From the NCBI GenBank assembly GCA_011833715.1, contig CM022396.1, positions 32,189,533 to 32,253,532 of the forward strand: a DNA stretch of 64,000 nucleotides, written 5' to 3'. How positions within the stretch are numbered: position 1 is the first letter of the stretch; the number at the start of each line of letters is the position of its first letter. Below the pieces are notes generated by a model. It was not told the DNA's origin. It searched no databases and worked only from the letters and a program-made list of their open reading frames with translations. A program made the translations under genes and the position numbers. Origin of the DNA: Carcinoscorpius rotundicauda. Its lineage: Eukaryota; Arthropoda; Merostomata; Xiphosura; Limulidae. Of this stretch, positions 32,721-43,825 are shown piece by piece.

Positions 32721-34541
32721 GTTTCCTGTTTTCTTCCACCAGAGGAATAATATTCAAGGCTTGGATTATCTTTTATTAGAGCCAACTTCTCTGAATTAGA
32801 CAAGTTTCAAAGGAAACTACCCCTCACTAAATGACTAGGGGCCAAACTGAAGTAACCTACATTAATCAACTTATAGCTTTCATTCATGTGAAAGGTGTTT
32901 TCATATAATTTTCTTTTTCATCATTTGTTACATTACATTGCAGGTATATTATGTTTATTTAATCATTTTGTTTGTAAGTAATGTAACCTAATATGGGCAT
33001 CTTTGGTTCAATTTTAAATTTATCAAATACTTGTGTTACTTTTAAAACAACACTGTGAATTGATTTTCTGTTATAAAATCTGGACATAATTTTTTCTACC
33101 AACACGAAAACTGTAAAACGTGTAAACTACAGATATGTTGTCTGTAGTTAAGCTTTACACTGTTCACTAGTATTTTTTTAAAATGTCTGCCAAGATTATT
33201 TCTGACTGACAGTGAATTTTTTTGCATAAAGTAATGCATTTAAATAGTAGCTAACATTATTGCTTGAAACTTACAAATGTATCATTGTTATTAACAAATA
33301 TGTCTATAATATTAACTTTCAACTGCATTTAATATAAGGCGAATAAAAGGGGCACTTTCTAGGACTGTATTACAACTGGATATGGTGTGTTATGTGGAAA
33401 AAATTGGAAATTATTTTTCATATTGAATATTTGCTTTTAAAAAACTGACTATTAAAATGAAATAGCTTTAAAAACAATTTCTTCATTTGATGATTTTATT
33501 AAAGGATTTGAAATTATTCAAGAAATAAAATTTTCTTTTGCAAAATAGTCCAAAATGTATTTTTGTAAAAGAAATATGAGCCAGTATTTGATTATATAAT
33601 TGTTTTCAGATGTCTAAACTTTTTTTTTATGTGACAGTATGCTGTAGCTTTAACGAAATGCTCTAAATGGCCAGTTGATTAGAAAAAGAAGAAAGAATAC
33701 TTTGACCTGTATTTTATGATTTTGTGACAATAAAATGATGTAATGAAACATATTCCCTTTGAATATCAGTCAAAGAGCAATATAAAAACAAGTTTTGTGA
33801 ATGAGTATATTGTGATTAATATACTTTATATTTGTGAGCATCATTTTGATAGTTATGCTGTCTTCATTTATTCAGGTTTAATGTTTCTTTCGTTTAAGTT
33901 AAGTTCTCTTCAAAATTATATTCATGTTATATTTTGAACGAGTAGCAGTTAACAAAAATTATTAAATAGTGATAACTTCTCGATCTTTTATGTTATTCAG
34001 TTTGTTTTTACCTTCCCAACATATTGGCAATCAGCTCCTTTATTAAGTTAGAAAATAGAGTTTCTCTTGTAAAGTTAAATATTTTATCCCAGAGCAGGCA
34101 TAAGCTAATATTCTGGCAAGTATACAAATAAACATTAATAATGCTGTTTTATTTAGTAATATGAAATTATCATTTAACTAAATGTGAGATGGACATGAAA
34201 ATTTCAGGAACATTTGATTATATATTTACTATATGACAGACATCTTTCAATTTTAACATGCACATATGGCTTTTGGTACTCCCAAAGGGAAAACGTTTTT
34301 TAACATATTACATTGACACTTAGGAACTATGGCCCATAATTTTTTTTGAAAGTTTATTATTAGAATTTTAAATTGGGTTTTACAGTTAATAAAAATTTCA
34401 TATTAAGAGGTTTTAAATTTATAATTATAGCTCAGACCAGGGTAGATCATTTTTATCTTTAAAATTTAATTCTTAACTGAAAAATGGGATATAATTAATT
34501 TGGATGGTATATTTTTTCATTTACATTTAACATTGCAAATA
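32721..34541. other. Unassigned AT-rich sequence downstream of TMF1
   Basis: No protein motif or repeat recognised. CAATAAAATG at about 33,728 could serve as a distal polyadenylation site of TMF1 but nothing proves it. The 64-codon frame at 33743-33937 is low-complexity. Confidence 0.45.
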
Positions 34542-35660
34542 CATTGCTGGCCAAAATCTTGAGGTTAATGAGCATGAAGAAAAAATATGCATTTTGCATT
34601 ATTAGACTTAACCACTTATTTGAGTAGTTTCAAAAGATGAAAATAAGAAAAGTGAAAGTAAAAGTAAAAAACTTTTTTAGTATTTAATAGGGAAAATGTG
34701 AGCACTATGAAATTAGCCAAAATACTAGCTGGTCAAAAGTTTAAGACCGTACTGAAACAAAGCATTAATCAGTAAACATGTAACACAATTTAGTCATTTG
34801 TGTTCACGCATCAGCATTGTCAACACCTCCTGTGTTACCTTGGGTAAAAACATGGCAAAGGCTGAAAAGTTGAAAGAGTTTGAATGTCGCAGAATTCTCG
34901 AGCTGCAAAAGCATGGTTTCTCTCAACATGTTATCACTGGTGAGATTGGGCGTAGTAAAACTGCTGCTGTTCTTAAAAGACCCTGAGGGATACGGAACAA
35001 GAATTTCAAGTGTTTGGTCCAATAAAATTTCGCCAGCGTTGAGCAGGAGGATACGACAGGTTGTCTGGCAAGACACCAGCCTATCGTCGAACCAGATTAA
35101 GGCCCTTATGGACGCAGAATGCAGCTCAAGAACAATAAGACAACAAATACAAGAGAAAGGCTATAAAAACTGTAAATGAGAAACACCAAACATGGAATGT
35201 AGAAAAGTGGATGAAGGTTTTGTCCTCTGATGAGGAAATATTTAACCTGGATGGTCCAGATGGATTTCAGCATTACTGGCACAATAAGGATATCCCACTA
35301 GATACATTTTCTACACGACACAGTGGAGGAGGTTCCATCATTATTTGGGGTGTTTTCTCTTTCCATGGAACAATGGAGCTTCAAGTTATACAGAGGCATC
35401 ACACAGCAGCTGGTTACTTTGGCATGTTGGTAAGAGCATCCTTATTGACTGAAGGCCGTCGCTTGTGTAGAAATGACTGAATCTTTCAGCAGGACAATGC
35501 TGCAATCTACAATGCCTGCAGGACAAAGAACTTTTTCATGGTGAATAATGTGATTCTTTTGGACCATCCAGCGTATTCGTCCAAACTGAATCCCATTGTA
35601 AATGTTTGAGGGTGGATGGACGTCAATTCCAAACAGTGCACGATCTTTGTAAAACCGTCT
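34542..35660 (+). pseudogene. Tc1-type DNA transposon relic, right end lost
   Basis: The left inverted repeat starts at 34542 after a TA and matches the ends of the element at 57645-59194 (TGCTGGCCAAAATCTT). The transposase relic from 34851 reads MAKAEKLKEFECRRILELQK, then helix-turn-helix-like sequence, SSDEEIFNLDGPDGFQHYWH, GGGSIIIWGVFS and FQQDNAAIYNA. The third catalytic residue of the DD34E triad is lost: LNPIVNV with a stop replaces the family's NPIEN. Several frame changes occur. The right half of the 3' terminal repeat is missing, replaced by a SINE-A fragment. Confidence 0.88.
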
Positions 35661-35663
35661 TCA

Positions 35664-36621
35664 CCAAGAGTTGGCGGTGGTGGTGATGACTAGCTGTCTT
35701 CCTTCTAGTCTTACTGTTATGTATAAAGCGTTTGAAATGCTATGTCGTGTTGTGTTTGGATTTCCATATCTATGGTCGAAATTTGTTGTTGTTGTTGTTT
35801 ATATTATTGTTTCGAAGTTCAAATGAATAAAATATGTTGTTATTCATGTAGAAATTTCTAGAATTAGGTAGATCGATCATTTATCTATAAATAAAATGTA
35901 TTTTGGCCTAGTGTCTGTACGAAACGAATCCAGATTACTGTGGAAGTTACGCGATTGTTCGAGATTACAGTAGGCCTACTAGTATATAGACGGCAATGCA
36001 AGGAGAGTCAGTCAGTCATTCGATTCAAGAGATGTCGTCGTTTGAGAATTTTTCAACGTTTGCTGTGTGTTTATTCAACTTGGATTTGTGACTGGAGCTA
36101 GATCTACAAAAGCTGTGATTTTATTTCGTCAATCTTTACGATTCAACACGTATAGGACTGTTTAGGGGAGACGGGCAAGTTGGAAAACGACAGATTTGAG
36201 ACATTCATCTAAAACATCGTAAAAAGAACTTCGTCAAATTTATTGGACTGTGAATTGTTTCTGGACTTCTCCATTCAAACTTCAGAATTTCTTCGTGGGA
36301 CCAAATTCACCCCTAGACTGGAATTTTGGTTATCTGATCTAGACTTTTGGACTTTCATTCTGGATCATTATATTGCACACAGGGCAGTACCATTTTGTAT
36401 TGTAATTAATTTTGAAGGTTGAAACTGAATATCTGCCGTTGTTATTATATAATTTATTTTATATCTGTCACATATATAATAGTTTATTGTAATAAATTAT
36501 ATAAGCTGTTATCTGTGTCTTTCTGTTGCGTTCAGTCCACATAAAAAAGTAACATACTGCTAAATTAGGGACGGCTAGCGCAGATAGCCCGCGAATAGCT
36601 TTGCACGAAATTAAAAAACAG
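35664..36621 (+). mobile_element. SINE-A split in two by a solo LTR
   Basis: The SINE-A body (35664-35714, ending TAGTCTTAC) resumes at 36555 with TACTGCTAAATTAGGG and continues to its 3' stem-loop and A-rich tail at 36621. The two parts are adjacent in every intact copy, so the 840 bp between them inserted later. Confidence 0.88.
35715..36554 (+). mobile_element. Solo LTR (family L), plus orientation
   Basis: Starts TGTTA and ends TAACA. It has a TATA-like TATATA (35983-35988) about 25 bases before an initiator-like GTCAGTCAGTC (from 36007), and a late AATAAATTATATAAG signal followed by T/G-rich TCTGTTGCGTT. These give the transcription direction. A second copy lies reversed at 62340-63217. 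No internal gag/pol sequence adjoins it. Only a 3-bp flank repeat (TAC) is visible. Confidence 0.82.
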
Positions 36622-37567
36622 AACAATGAAGATATAAAAATTATGTTTTTATCGTTATAATAACTGTGTTGAATATATATAATGACTTTTGGTACAGTAA
36701 ATAAAAACGGAAATTCCAAGACGAAAAGAAGTATTTTTCTGTATTTTAAAATTGTTTCAAAACAAAACTGATGCAAATACCAATCCATATTATACACCTT
36801 CGTGCGCAAACTACATATTACGTTGAAAATGTGTACAAAATATAATGTAATTAGGTTAAGCATTTTATATATGAGAACAAATCAAAGAGGTGATGCAATG
36901 TCTTCCTACCACCTATTTCCAGATGGTGTTTAAACTTCCTACCTTAACTAGTACTATGAATGTGGACTTTGGTCATTTTCTCAAGTGGTAGAGGCGTGTA
37001 TTTTTTTAAATTGTTGGACTAGGATGTTACGATGCTCTGCTGATTATGGATGTTCCGGTGATTGAGCAGCTAACTGAATTGTACCACAGATATATCCCTG
37101 TGGAGAACTAAGCAATTCACAGGACCAAGTTCAAGACTCAAAACAATGGGCTTCACAACAGTATGGCTACTACATGTAAAGGCCTTCCGAGACACGTCAC
37201 CAATGGTTCATAAGGAAGTATTCATCAACAATATCCTAGAGTGGCTACTAAATAAATCAATACAACTGAGGCTTCTATAGCAGTGTGGTTTTGGATCAGT
37301 CACTGTAACTAAAAAAATATCAGTCGCAACTCTGGCTCATTCTGCTCATAAACACATTCAGATATCAGAAATGCTCAACAGAAACACGAACTGATATGCA
37401 CTTATTTCTGCAAGACGTTGTCTTGATCGTGATTCAACCATTCTGCTTCCTAGACTAATTGCTAAAACTACACCACCATAACAGAAGAAGAAGCCTTTTG
37501 GAAGTCATTGGTCAGTAACTCTTTCTGAGAAAATATTGTAGCATGGCATAATTATGGAGTAGATATT
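36622..37567. other. Unassigned sequence
   Basis: No motif recognised. The 131-codon minus frame at 36468-36863 starts inside the LTR and SINE and is not a gene. The part from 36,900 to 37,560 is of mixed composition and may be an unrecognised old repeat. Confidence 0.4.
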
Positions 37568-37580
37568 TATAGTAGTACTT

Positions 37581-37798
37581 TTGTTTGTTTGTTTTGGAAT
37601 CCCGCACAAAGCTCCTCGATGGCTATCTGTGCTAGCCGTCCCTAATTTAGCAGTGTAAAACTAGAGGGAAGGCAGCAAGTCATCACCACCCACCGCCAAC
37701 TCTTGGGCTACTCTTTTACCAACGAAAAGTGGGATTGACCGTAACATTATAACACCCCCACGGCTGGGAGGGCGAGCATGTTTGGCGCGACTCGGGCG
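37581..37798 (-). mobile_element. SINE-A (headless) with 13-bp target duplication
   Basis: Tail-first copy with the AGCACA/TGTGC version of the terminal stem. TATAGTAGTACTT is repeated at 37568-37580 and 37799-37811, which defines both ends. Confidence 0.92.
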
Positions 37799-37827
37799 TA
37801 TAGTAGTACTTAGCTTTAGGGAAAGAT

Positions 37828-40800
37828 CAGTGGCAGCGCCAGAATATTTTCGTTTGGGGACTGAGGTAAACTTTGGAGGAGTTTCCCAAAATGCCATCAA
37901 TATGAAGTATAAATTGCAAATTATAATAATGTAAATACCAAGCTCCATTTCAGAAAGGTATGCTATTTTGAACTGCGTTTTTAATGCAGTTTTCATTTCA
38001 AACTTATTCTCTGATTAATAATTCACTATTACATATTAGAAATAATCTGTTTATGAAATTATGCGTACATATAAAAGAGGAAGCTCACTTAAATTCCACC
38101 CAAGGTAACACATAATAATTAAGAAAATCAAGATTAGCTTAGATTGAACATTTAACATACAATTAAATGTAAAGCTACAAATAAAAAGAAATATAACATA
38201 AAGACAGTTTACATAACAGAAACAAATTATCTCATGTGAAGTTAATACACTCTGAGGAAAAGTAAGATCAATATCAGGCTAACTATCTTTCATCATGTGT
38301 TTATAGTCAATATTACTTCAAAAAAATGCGACTGTTGTGGTGAATGGCAGCAAATGTGTCTATAACAGTATCAATATTGAGTTGTTTTGCACTCCTGGAG
38401 TTTACTGATATGACAGCAAGGTTGCTAGTGTGGTTGTTACCACTGCTGTTGCGCAAGTACGTCTTGAGAAGTTCAGACATGAGACATTTCTCTCACAGGC
38501 AGCTGATATGACAAGCAGCGTCACAGCGATGCGTACAAGTTTGTGGAGATCCATTAAGGCATACTTGTATGGCAGAATGGTTGCAAACTCCAATGGGGTG
38601 GATACTTCCTGCCCCTTGTTTTTCTTCCTGGCAATTAGCTAGTTCAACTGGTGGACCTCCACTGCGAGGTCATTCTCTGCCACACCATAGTTTGCTGCTA
38701 TTCCTAAGAGTGCTTGCTTGTCCAGAAATGTGAAGTGTTTGGGGTTCAATGCAGTTTGACCCATCAAAACACTGCAGGCATCAGAAGAGAATCTTATATT
38801 CAGCTCGTTGAGCATCTTGTCTATGATGGCATAGAAGGCGTGTCTCCTGGAATCTGGTGTTGGTTCATCTCTTTGGCCAGTACTAGATGTGATTATGAAT
38901 TCTTCCAGGTGTCTGGGGGCAGATCGCTGTCCACCTTGATGCACCATCGCAGTGCATATTCCCACTTTCTAACATATATCCTCAGTAGACTCTTCCAAGT
39001 CTTTTCATGCTGCTTCAGTTCTCATTTCTGAAAGACCAGAGATGGCAGATTGTACTAATTCCTCTGAAGAGGCCAGGTGACTGGAGGTGGTCTTATCGCT
39101 GTTTTTTCATCAGCAGTAGTTTTTCTATGGCCACTAGGCTGGTTACGAACTGCTGATCTAGGAGAATACACAGGCCCTTTGATTCAGTGGCTCTACAGAC
39201 ACTGTCCCCTTTACAATACGCTTTTGGGTTGTCACAATAGCAGGGAGTGTTCTATTCACAGCCAGACAAGCAGCATTTTGGCAGGCCCATCTTGTGTCTG
39301 ACAGTCACTTCAACTCTATGTGCTGGTTCATGGTTTCAAGCTCCTTCTGTAACTTCAGAAATTCTTCATGCACAACCGATGTAGAGAAGAATTTGTACAT
39401 CTTCTGAATTGTCACAAAGAACTCTGCTGCAGTCTGGACGTTGTGCACACAAACAACTAGCACGAGGTTGAGCCTGTGTGCATAGCAGTGGACATACACA
39501 GCCTGAGACACCTCTCTCTTGAACCTCTCCTGTACGCCATTGATGTGCCCTGACATAGTACTGGCCAATGCAGGCATTATAGTTAATACCATATTTAGCC
39601 AGAGTCTCCATGATTTTCTTGAGCAATGAATCTGCATATAGACCCTCAGCAGCTGTGAAGTCCAGGAACTCCTCGTGAAGGCTCTGTTGGTAGAGGTTCC
39701 TTACCACAATGGACAACTGTTCTTGTTTGCTCACATCTTTTGTTTCATCCATTATTAAAGCAAAATGCTGAGCTTCCATGACCTCTTTGCTGATATTCTT
39801 CCTGATCATTACAGCTATGATGTCAAGCAGTTCGTTGTGGATATCATAATGTGTGTACTTGGCATTGCCAGGCTCACTCAGCTTCTTCTTCACGATTTCA
39901 TCATACCTGGAAATCATGTCGAGAAATTCCAGGAAATTGCCCCTGTTACCTGACTGACTACCTTTCATGTGACCTCTCTGGGCTTCATTCTGGCAGGCTG
40001 TGTAGAGCAGTGCATCTATCACGGCTCTTATGTAACGCCGGTTTTCCTCCACAGCTTGAGCATGACTTGCATCAAAAGCTTGTTGGGTCCTTGCACCCTT
40101 TGTTTTCTGCAATTTAAACTCTGCCCAAGCTTGAATGGCAAACTTGTGTGCTGCAAAGTTATTATAGGACTTCAGTGATGTGGTCACCTTCTTTCAGTTC
40201 CAGAAACCTTCATAGGTGAAGGACTTCTCAGTTTTACTGAAGTGTGTGTGACTGAAAAGACATATGAAGCAAAATGCAGCATCTTGAGTCACAGAGTACT
40301 CCAACCACGAGTGCTGATCACGCCAATTCTTGTTGAATGACCTTGACTGGCCACTGTATTCTATGGCCAGGTATCTCTTCAAGTCTCGACTGGTAGGACC
40401 ACTATCTAGAAGCTGGCTCAGGTCCTTGGGTCCTGGTGGTAGTTTTTCACCATGGGTGTGAGTGATGCCCTCTTGCAGCTGGGATCCTGCACTAGTCGTA
40501 TCCACATTCTCACCATCACGATCACCACTGTCCTCCTCACTTGCACCATATGTGTTTGTAGGACCATCTACTCGCTGCTTCTTCTTGGGTAGCAGGTAGT
40601 TTTGCATAATCAACCCTATTTGTAGGTTTATGTTTTGGTGGGTGATGTATGACTCTTGTCTTGTGTGTTGGTGTCTTTGTTTGAAAACGTGACGCTAATT
40701 TTGATTTCTTTTTATTAATCCAAACTGAGTGTGTGTTCCAGTGTGAGGCCGAGTACCAGAGAGAGCGAGAGCCGCGCAAACAATCATAACTCCCTTTTAT

Positions 40801-42108
40801 ACAGAGTGCGCGAACGTCAAAGTGACCTCCGAGCCAGCTGACTGCATGTACCACTTCTTACTTCCAAGTTGTGTTAGTTTATATAAAACGAATGGAAATT
40901 TTTCTCCTTACATTGGTATTAGGACTTACAAAGGATATTCATTTTAAACATCGAAATCTACGGAAAAACATACATACTATTGGGTCATTTCATGAATAAG
41001 GAACAAATAACAACTAGACATAGTTCAACATTACGAACAACTGCTCTACAACATTGAAAACACCCAATTATATTAATAGCATATGAAAATCCAGAACATA
41101 TCCGTGAAATACTGTTGCGAAAAAGTGTTTATCTTTAATCATAATAGCACAAGTACTTAATTACAGGGTAAGGATAATGTAAAATTATAGGGCTAATTCA
41201 GAGCCTACACCATGGTCAGCGCTCGGTAATCATACACTTAAGGCGTTCGATGCGGGTATTGCGCGCTCGAACAAAGCAAACCCGCGGCCTGAATATTGAA
41301 TGGTCATAGTAGCACCAAAACAAAATGTTTAAATTACAGCTGACCTTCACAGAAAGGCTGGTTTCTTCATAAGTTCACCTTATTCATACAGGCCAAACTG
41401 TGATTGTAATATTGTTCTTATTATCATAAGTGTGACAAGCACCTGTTATAATAATGTAACTACTACATTACATTAAATTCGGCACTTCTAAATATCCAAA
41501 TGACAATTTCAAAATTCCTTCTAGAATTGTTTAGAAATATTGTTTGGTCAGTTAACATGTAAAGTTACTATCTAATCATAAGTATAACATTAATTGGATT
41601 GTAAGTCACAATTTTAAGTGTATGCCACAATCATCAGTACAATTTTGGATGGCTGATACGCAATGCAAAATGATCTTATAGAGAACACAACACCGATTAA
41701 ATCGTTCATAGTTTTCACCTATACACAATACACTTATATGCTTTACTTTTCAATAAAAGATAAAAGAAATTAATAGGTAAATACCTGTGAAACCTTTGGC
41801 TAATCAAATAAAATCCCTGATGATGTTGTAAATTGAAATCAACGTGGTTACCTAATATTTATCAAAGCTCAAGATAGAATAGCATTACACAGGGAGCGCA
41901 CGAGTTTCAGTGCGTTCAGTATGTTGCTATGGGACACATGACACGTACTTCCGTCTTAATGAAGACGTTGAGTTCCACAGGTCTATGCTTCTTTGAAGTT
42001 AATTGTTAAGCAACAACAACGATTGTGTTTTCCATATTTTATGAATATATGTAGGTAACAATATTGGGGAGCTCGAGACCCCCAAGCCATCCCTTGGTGC
42101 CGCCAGTG
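37828..42108 (-). mobile_element. hAT-superfamily DNA transposon with 8-bp target duplication
   Basis: GGAAAGAT occurs on both sides (37820-37827 and 42109-42116). The ends are inverted: CAGTGGCAGCGCCAG at the left and, read inward from the right, CACTGGCGGCACCAA; both continue into a G-rich GGGG tract. The transposase relic occupies the middle on the minus strand. About 1.5 kb on the 5' side (40,614-42,108) is non-coding element sequence. Exact duplications suggest moderate age. Confidence 0.88.
38395..40613 (-). pseudogene. hAT transposase of the ZMYM1/P52rIPK-like type, disrupted
   Basis: Read from 40613: MIMQNYLLPKKKQRVDG, then a TTF-type zinc-finger region (WLEYSVTQDAAFCFICLFSH) and GFWN. 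A TGA at about 40191 stands where Trp is expected. The frame continues as KKVTTSLKSYNNFAAHKFA into a DUF4371-type RNase H-like region (FALIMDETKDVSKQEQLSIV). A frameshift near 39,560 separates HINGVQERFKREVSQAVYVH, and more breaks follow. The C-terminal dimerisation domain is recognisable near 38,400-38,590 (MDLHKLVRIAVTLLVISAAC, where the family has SxxCER). It resembles domesticated vertebrate proteins but is broken here. Confidence 0.85.
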
Positions 42109-42116
42109 GGAAAGAT

Positions 42117-43198
42117 CTTCAATCAATTTCTTTCTAATGATAAGAAAGTAAGAGCAGAATAATGTTGTGGAACTTGTTAATATCACTAAGTCGTCTTCAT
42201 GTTGCGTGATTAAGATGCTATTTATATATGAAAAAGTAACAAGTTCTTTACATGAGACAATCTGTTTTTGATAGTGATTACATAGTAGCTTTGTAATAGG
42301 TTAAGGATTTGATAAGGTAGGTGTAAAATATTCATATTCTGAAGCCTGAGGGGAATTTGAGGTTTAAGTACCTTAGGTACTTAGGTTATCTATACAAACG
42401 GATTGGTTTGCCATAGATACAAAGGGGTTAATTTAATTTATTTCGATTTCATTTGTTGATTAGCATGGGCAATTCGTTATACCTTTTCAGTTATATCTTT
42501 TTTTCTCGTTATTTTGTGTGGACTGTCTTTTTAGTTTCACAAAGTGTACATGCTGCTCTCAAGAAATATGAAAGTTGTTTATTCATGAATTTATTTATTT
42601 TCGAGCAACTTCACATTAGACTACTCACTGTGTTCATCAAGAGAAACCGAACTTCGGATTTTCGCGTTGAAATTCCGTAGACTTATCGCTATTCCACTAT
42701 CAGTATTGCTGATCTAGTATCTAACAAGAACTGACACTGAAATTATTATGAGTTCACTTGACAGAAAGTTGATGAAAAGGAACCTAGATTAAAGTCGTGT
42801 GAGCTGACTTGAGATCCTACAAGTTCAGTGAACCGTCTGAACGTATTTTTGGTAATTGTTTTTTCTCTCTCTCTCTTTTTTTTTGTTGCAAATTCCTAAA
42901 AACTACATTTTAATACCATAACCATCAATACATGTAATTTTGTGAAGTCAAGAATTTTAATTAAATAATAGTATTTTTCATCCAGTCCAATTTTAATTCA
43001 TTCTCCCTACTATCCCCAGCTTCATATTGAAAATAAGCATAATTATTAGCATATTTAGCTCGTAATAATAATGTTATTATTGTCCTATATACTCAATAAT
43101 TAATAACAACTTACTATTATAACTTTAAAATTTGTTTTGAAACATATTTGGTAAACATTCAAAATGGTTTTTTTTCCATTTGTATAGTAACTCTTTGC
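42117..43198. other. Unassigned sequence
   Basis: AT-rich. A CT/T-rich tract lies at about 42,860-42,885. A decayed SINE-B end (GAAATTCCGTAGACTTA) may be present at 42,655-42,705 on the minus strand. The 75-codon frame at 42453-42680 has no supporting motif. Confidence 0.4.
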
Positions 43199-43320
43199 AC
43201 CCCGCTAGTACAGCGGTATGCCTTCGGATTTACAACGCTAACATAAGTGGTTCAATTCCCCTCGGTGGGCTCAGCAGATAGTCCGATGTGGTTTTTCTAT
43301 GTGAAAACACATAGTAACTC
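43199..43320 (+). mobile_element. SINE-B copy
   Basis: Second tRNA-like retroposon family. The head has CGCTAGTACAGCGGTATG (A-box-like), then GGATTTACAACGCTAA and the B-box-like GGTTCAATTCCCC, then CTCGGTGGGCTCAGCAGATA and a short body. No acceptor stem, so it is not a tRNA gene. Confidence 0.75.
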
Positions 43321-43430
43321 TTGTTATGTTATTAAATAGTAGTTTATCAAATACTAATAAATAATCATATATTAACTCATTATGAGACTACGTACACTCA
43401 TAGCAAGTATTTATAATTGGAGTAATTTAT

Positions 43431-43540
43431 TTGTTTGAAGTTAAGCACTAAGCTACATAATGCATTACCTATCACGAGTATCGAAACCCACTTTCTTGCG
43501 TTGAAATTCTGCAGACATACCACTATGCCGCTAGAGTGAG
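43431..43540 (-). mobile_element. SINE-B copy, decayed
   Basis: Minus-strand copy recognised by GTAGACTTACC-like, GTTGAAATTC and TATCGAAACCC blocks and the AAGCTACATAATG tail region. It is in inverted orientation to the copy about 110 bp to its left. Confidence 0.65.
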
Positions 43541-43825
43541 TTCGCTGAGTTTTCATATATTTCATTCAATTTTTTCAAATCAGTTAAAAATTAATGGCGA
43601 TCTTTACTGTATATCTTCCCATGCTGTAGTGAATGATAACGATTTACGCCAATTAAATATTTAACCTAAAATACGATTGAAAACTATCATTTAAATCCAC
43701 AGTTTTTATTCATTTCAAGAAAAAATGTTTCGTATGTTTTTTAATGCTATCTTTAACTTCCATTAATTCTCTGTACTTTTTACCGCATGTCTTAAATATA
43801 CTAATGACAGTACTGTCTTTGTGGT

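Noticed and set aside
35211..35480. Open frame as a host gene
   Set aside because: It is Tc1 transposase sequence (FNLDGPDGF, GGGSIIIWG) with a broken catalytic triad.
36468..36863. 131-codon minus frame
   Set aside because: Starts in unassigned sequence and runs through the SINE tail and LTR end; low-complexity and not conserved.
40537..40854. 105-codon minus frame overlapping the hAT transposase start
   Set aside because: No motif; it overlaps the better-supported transposase frame and the element's 5' untranslated region.
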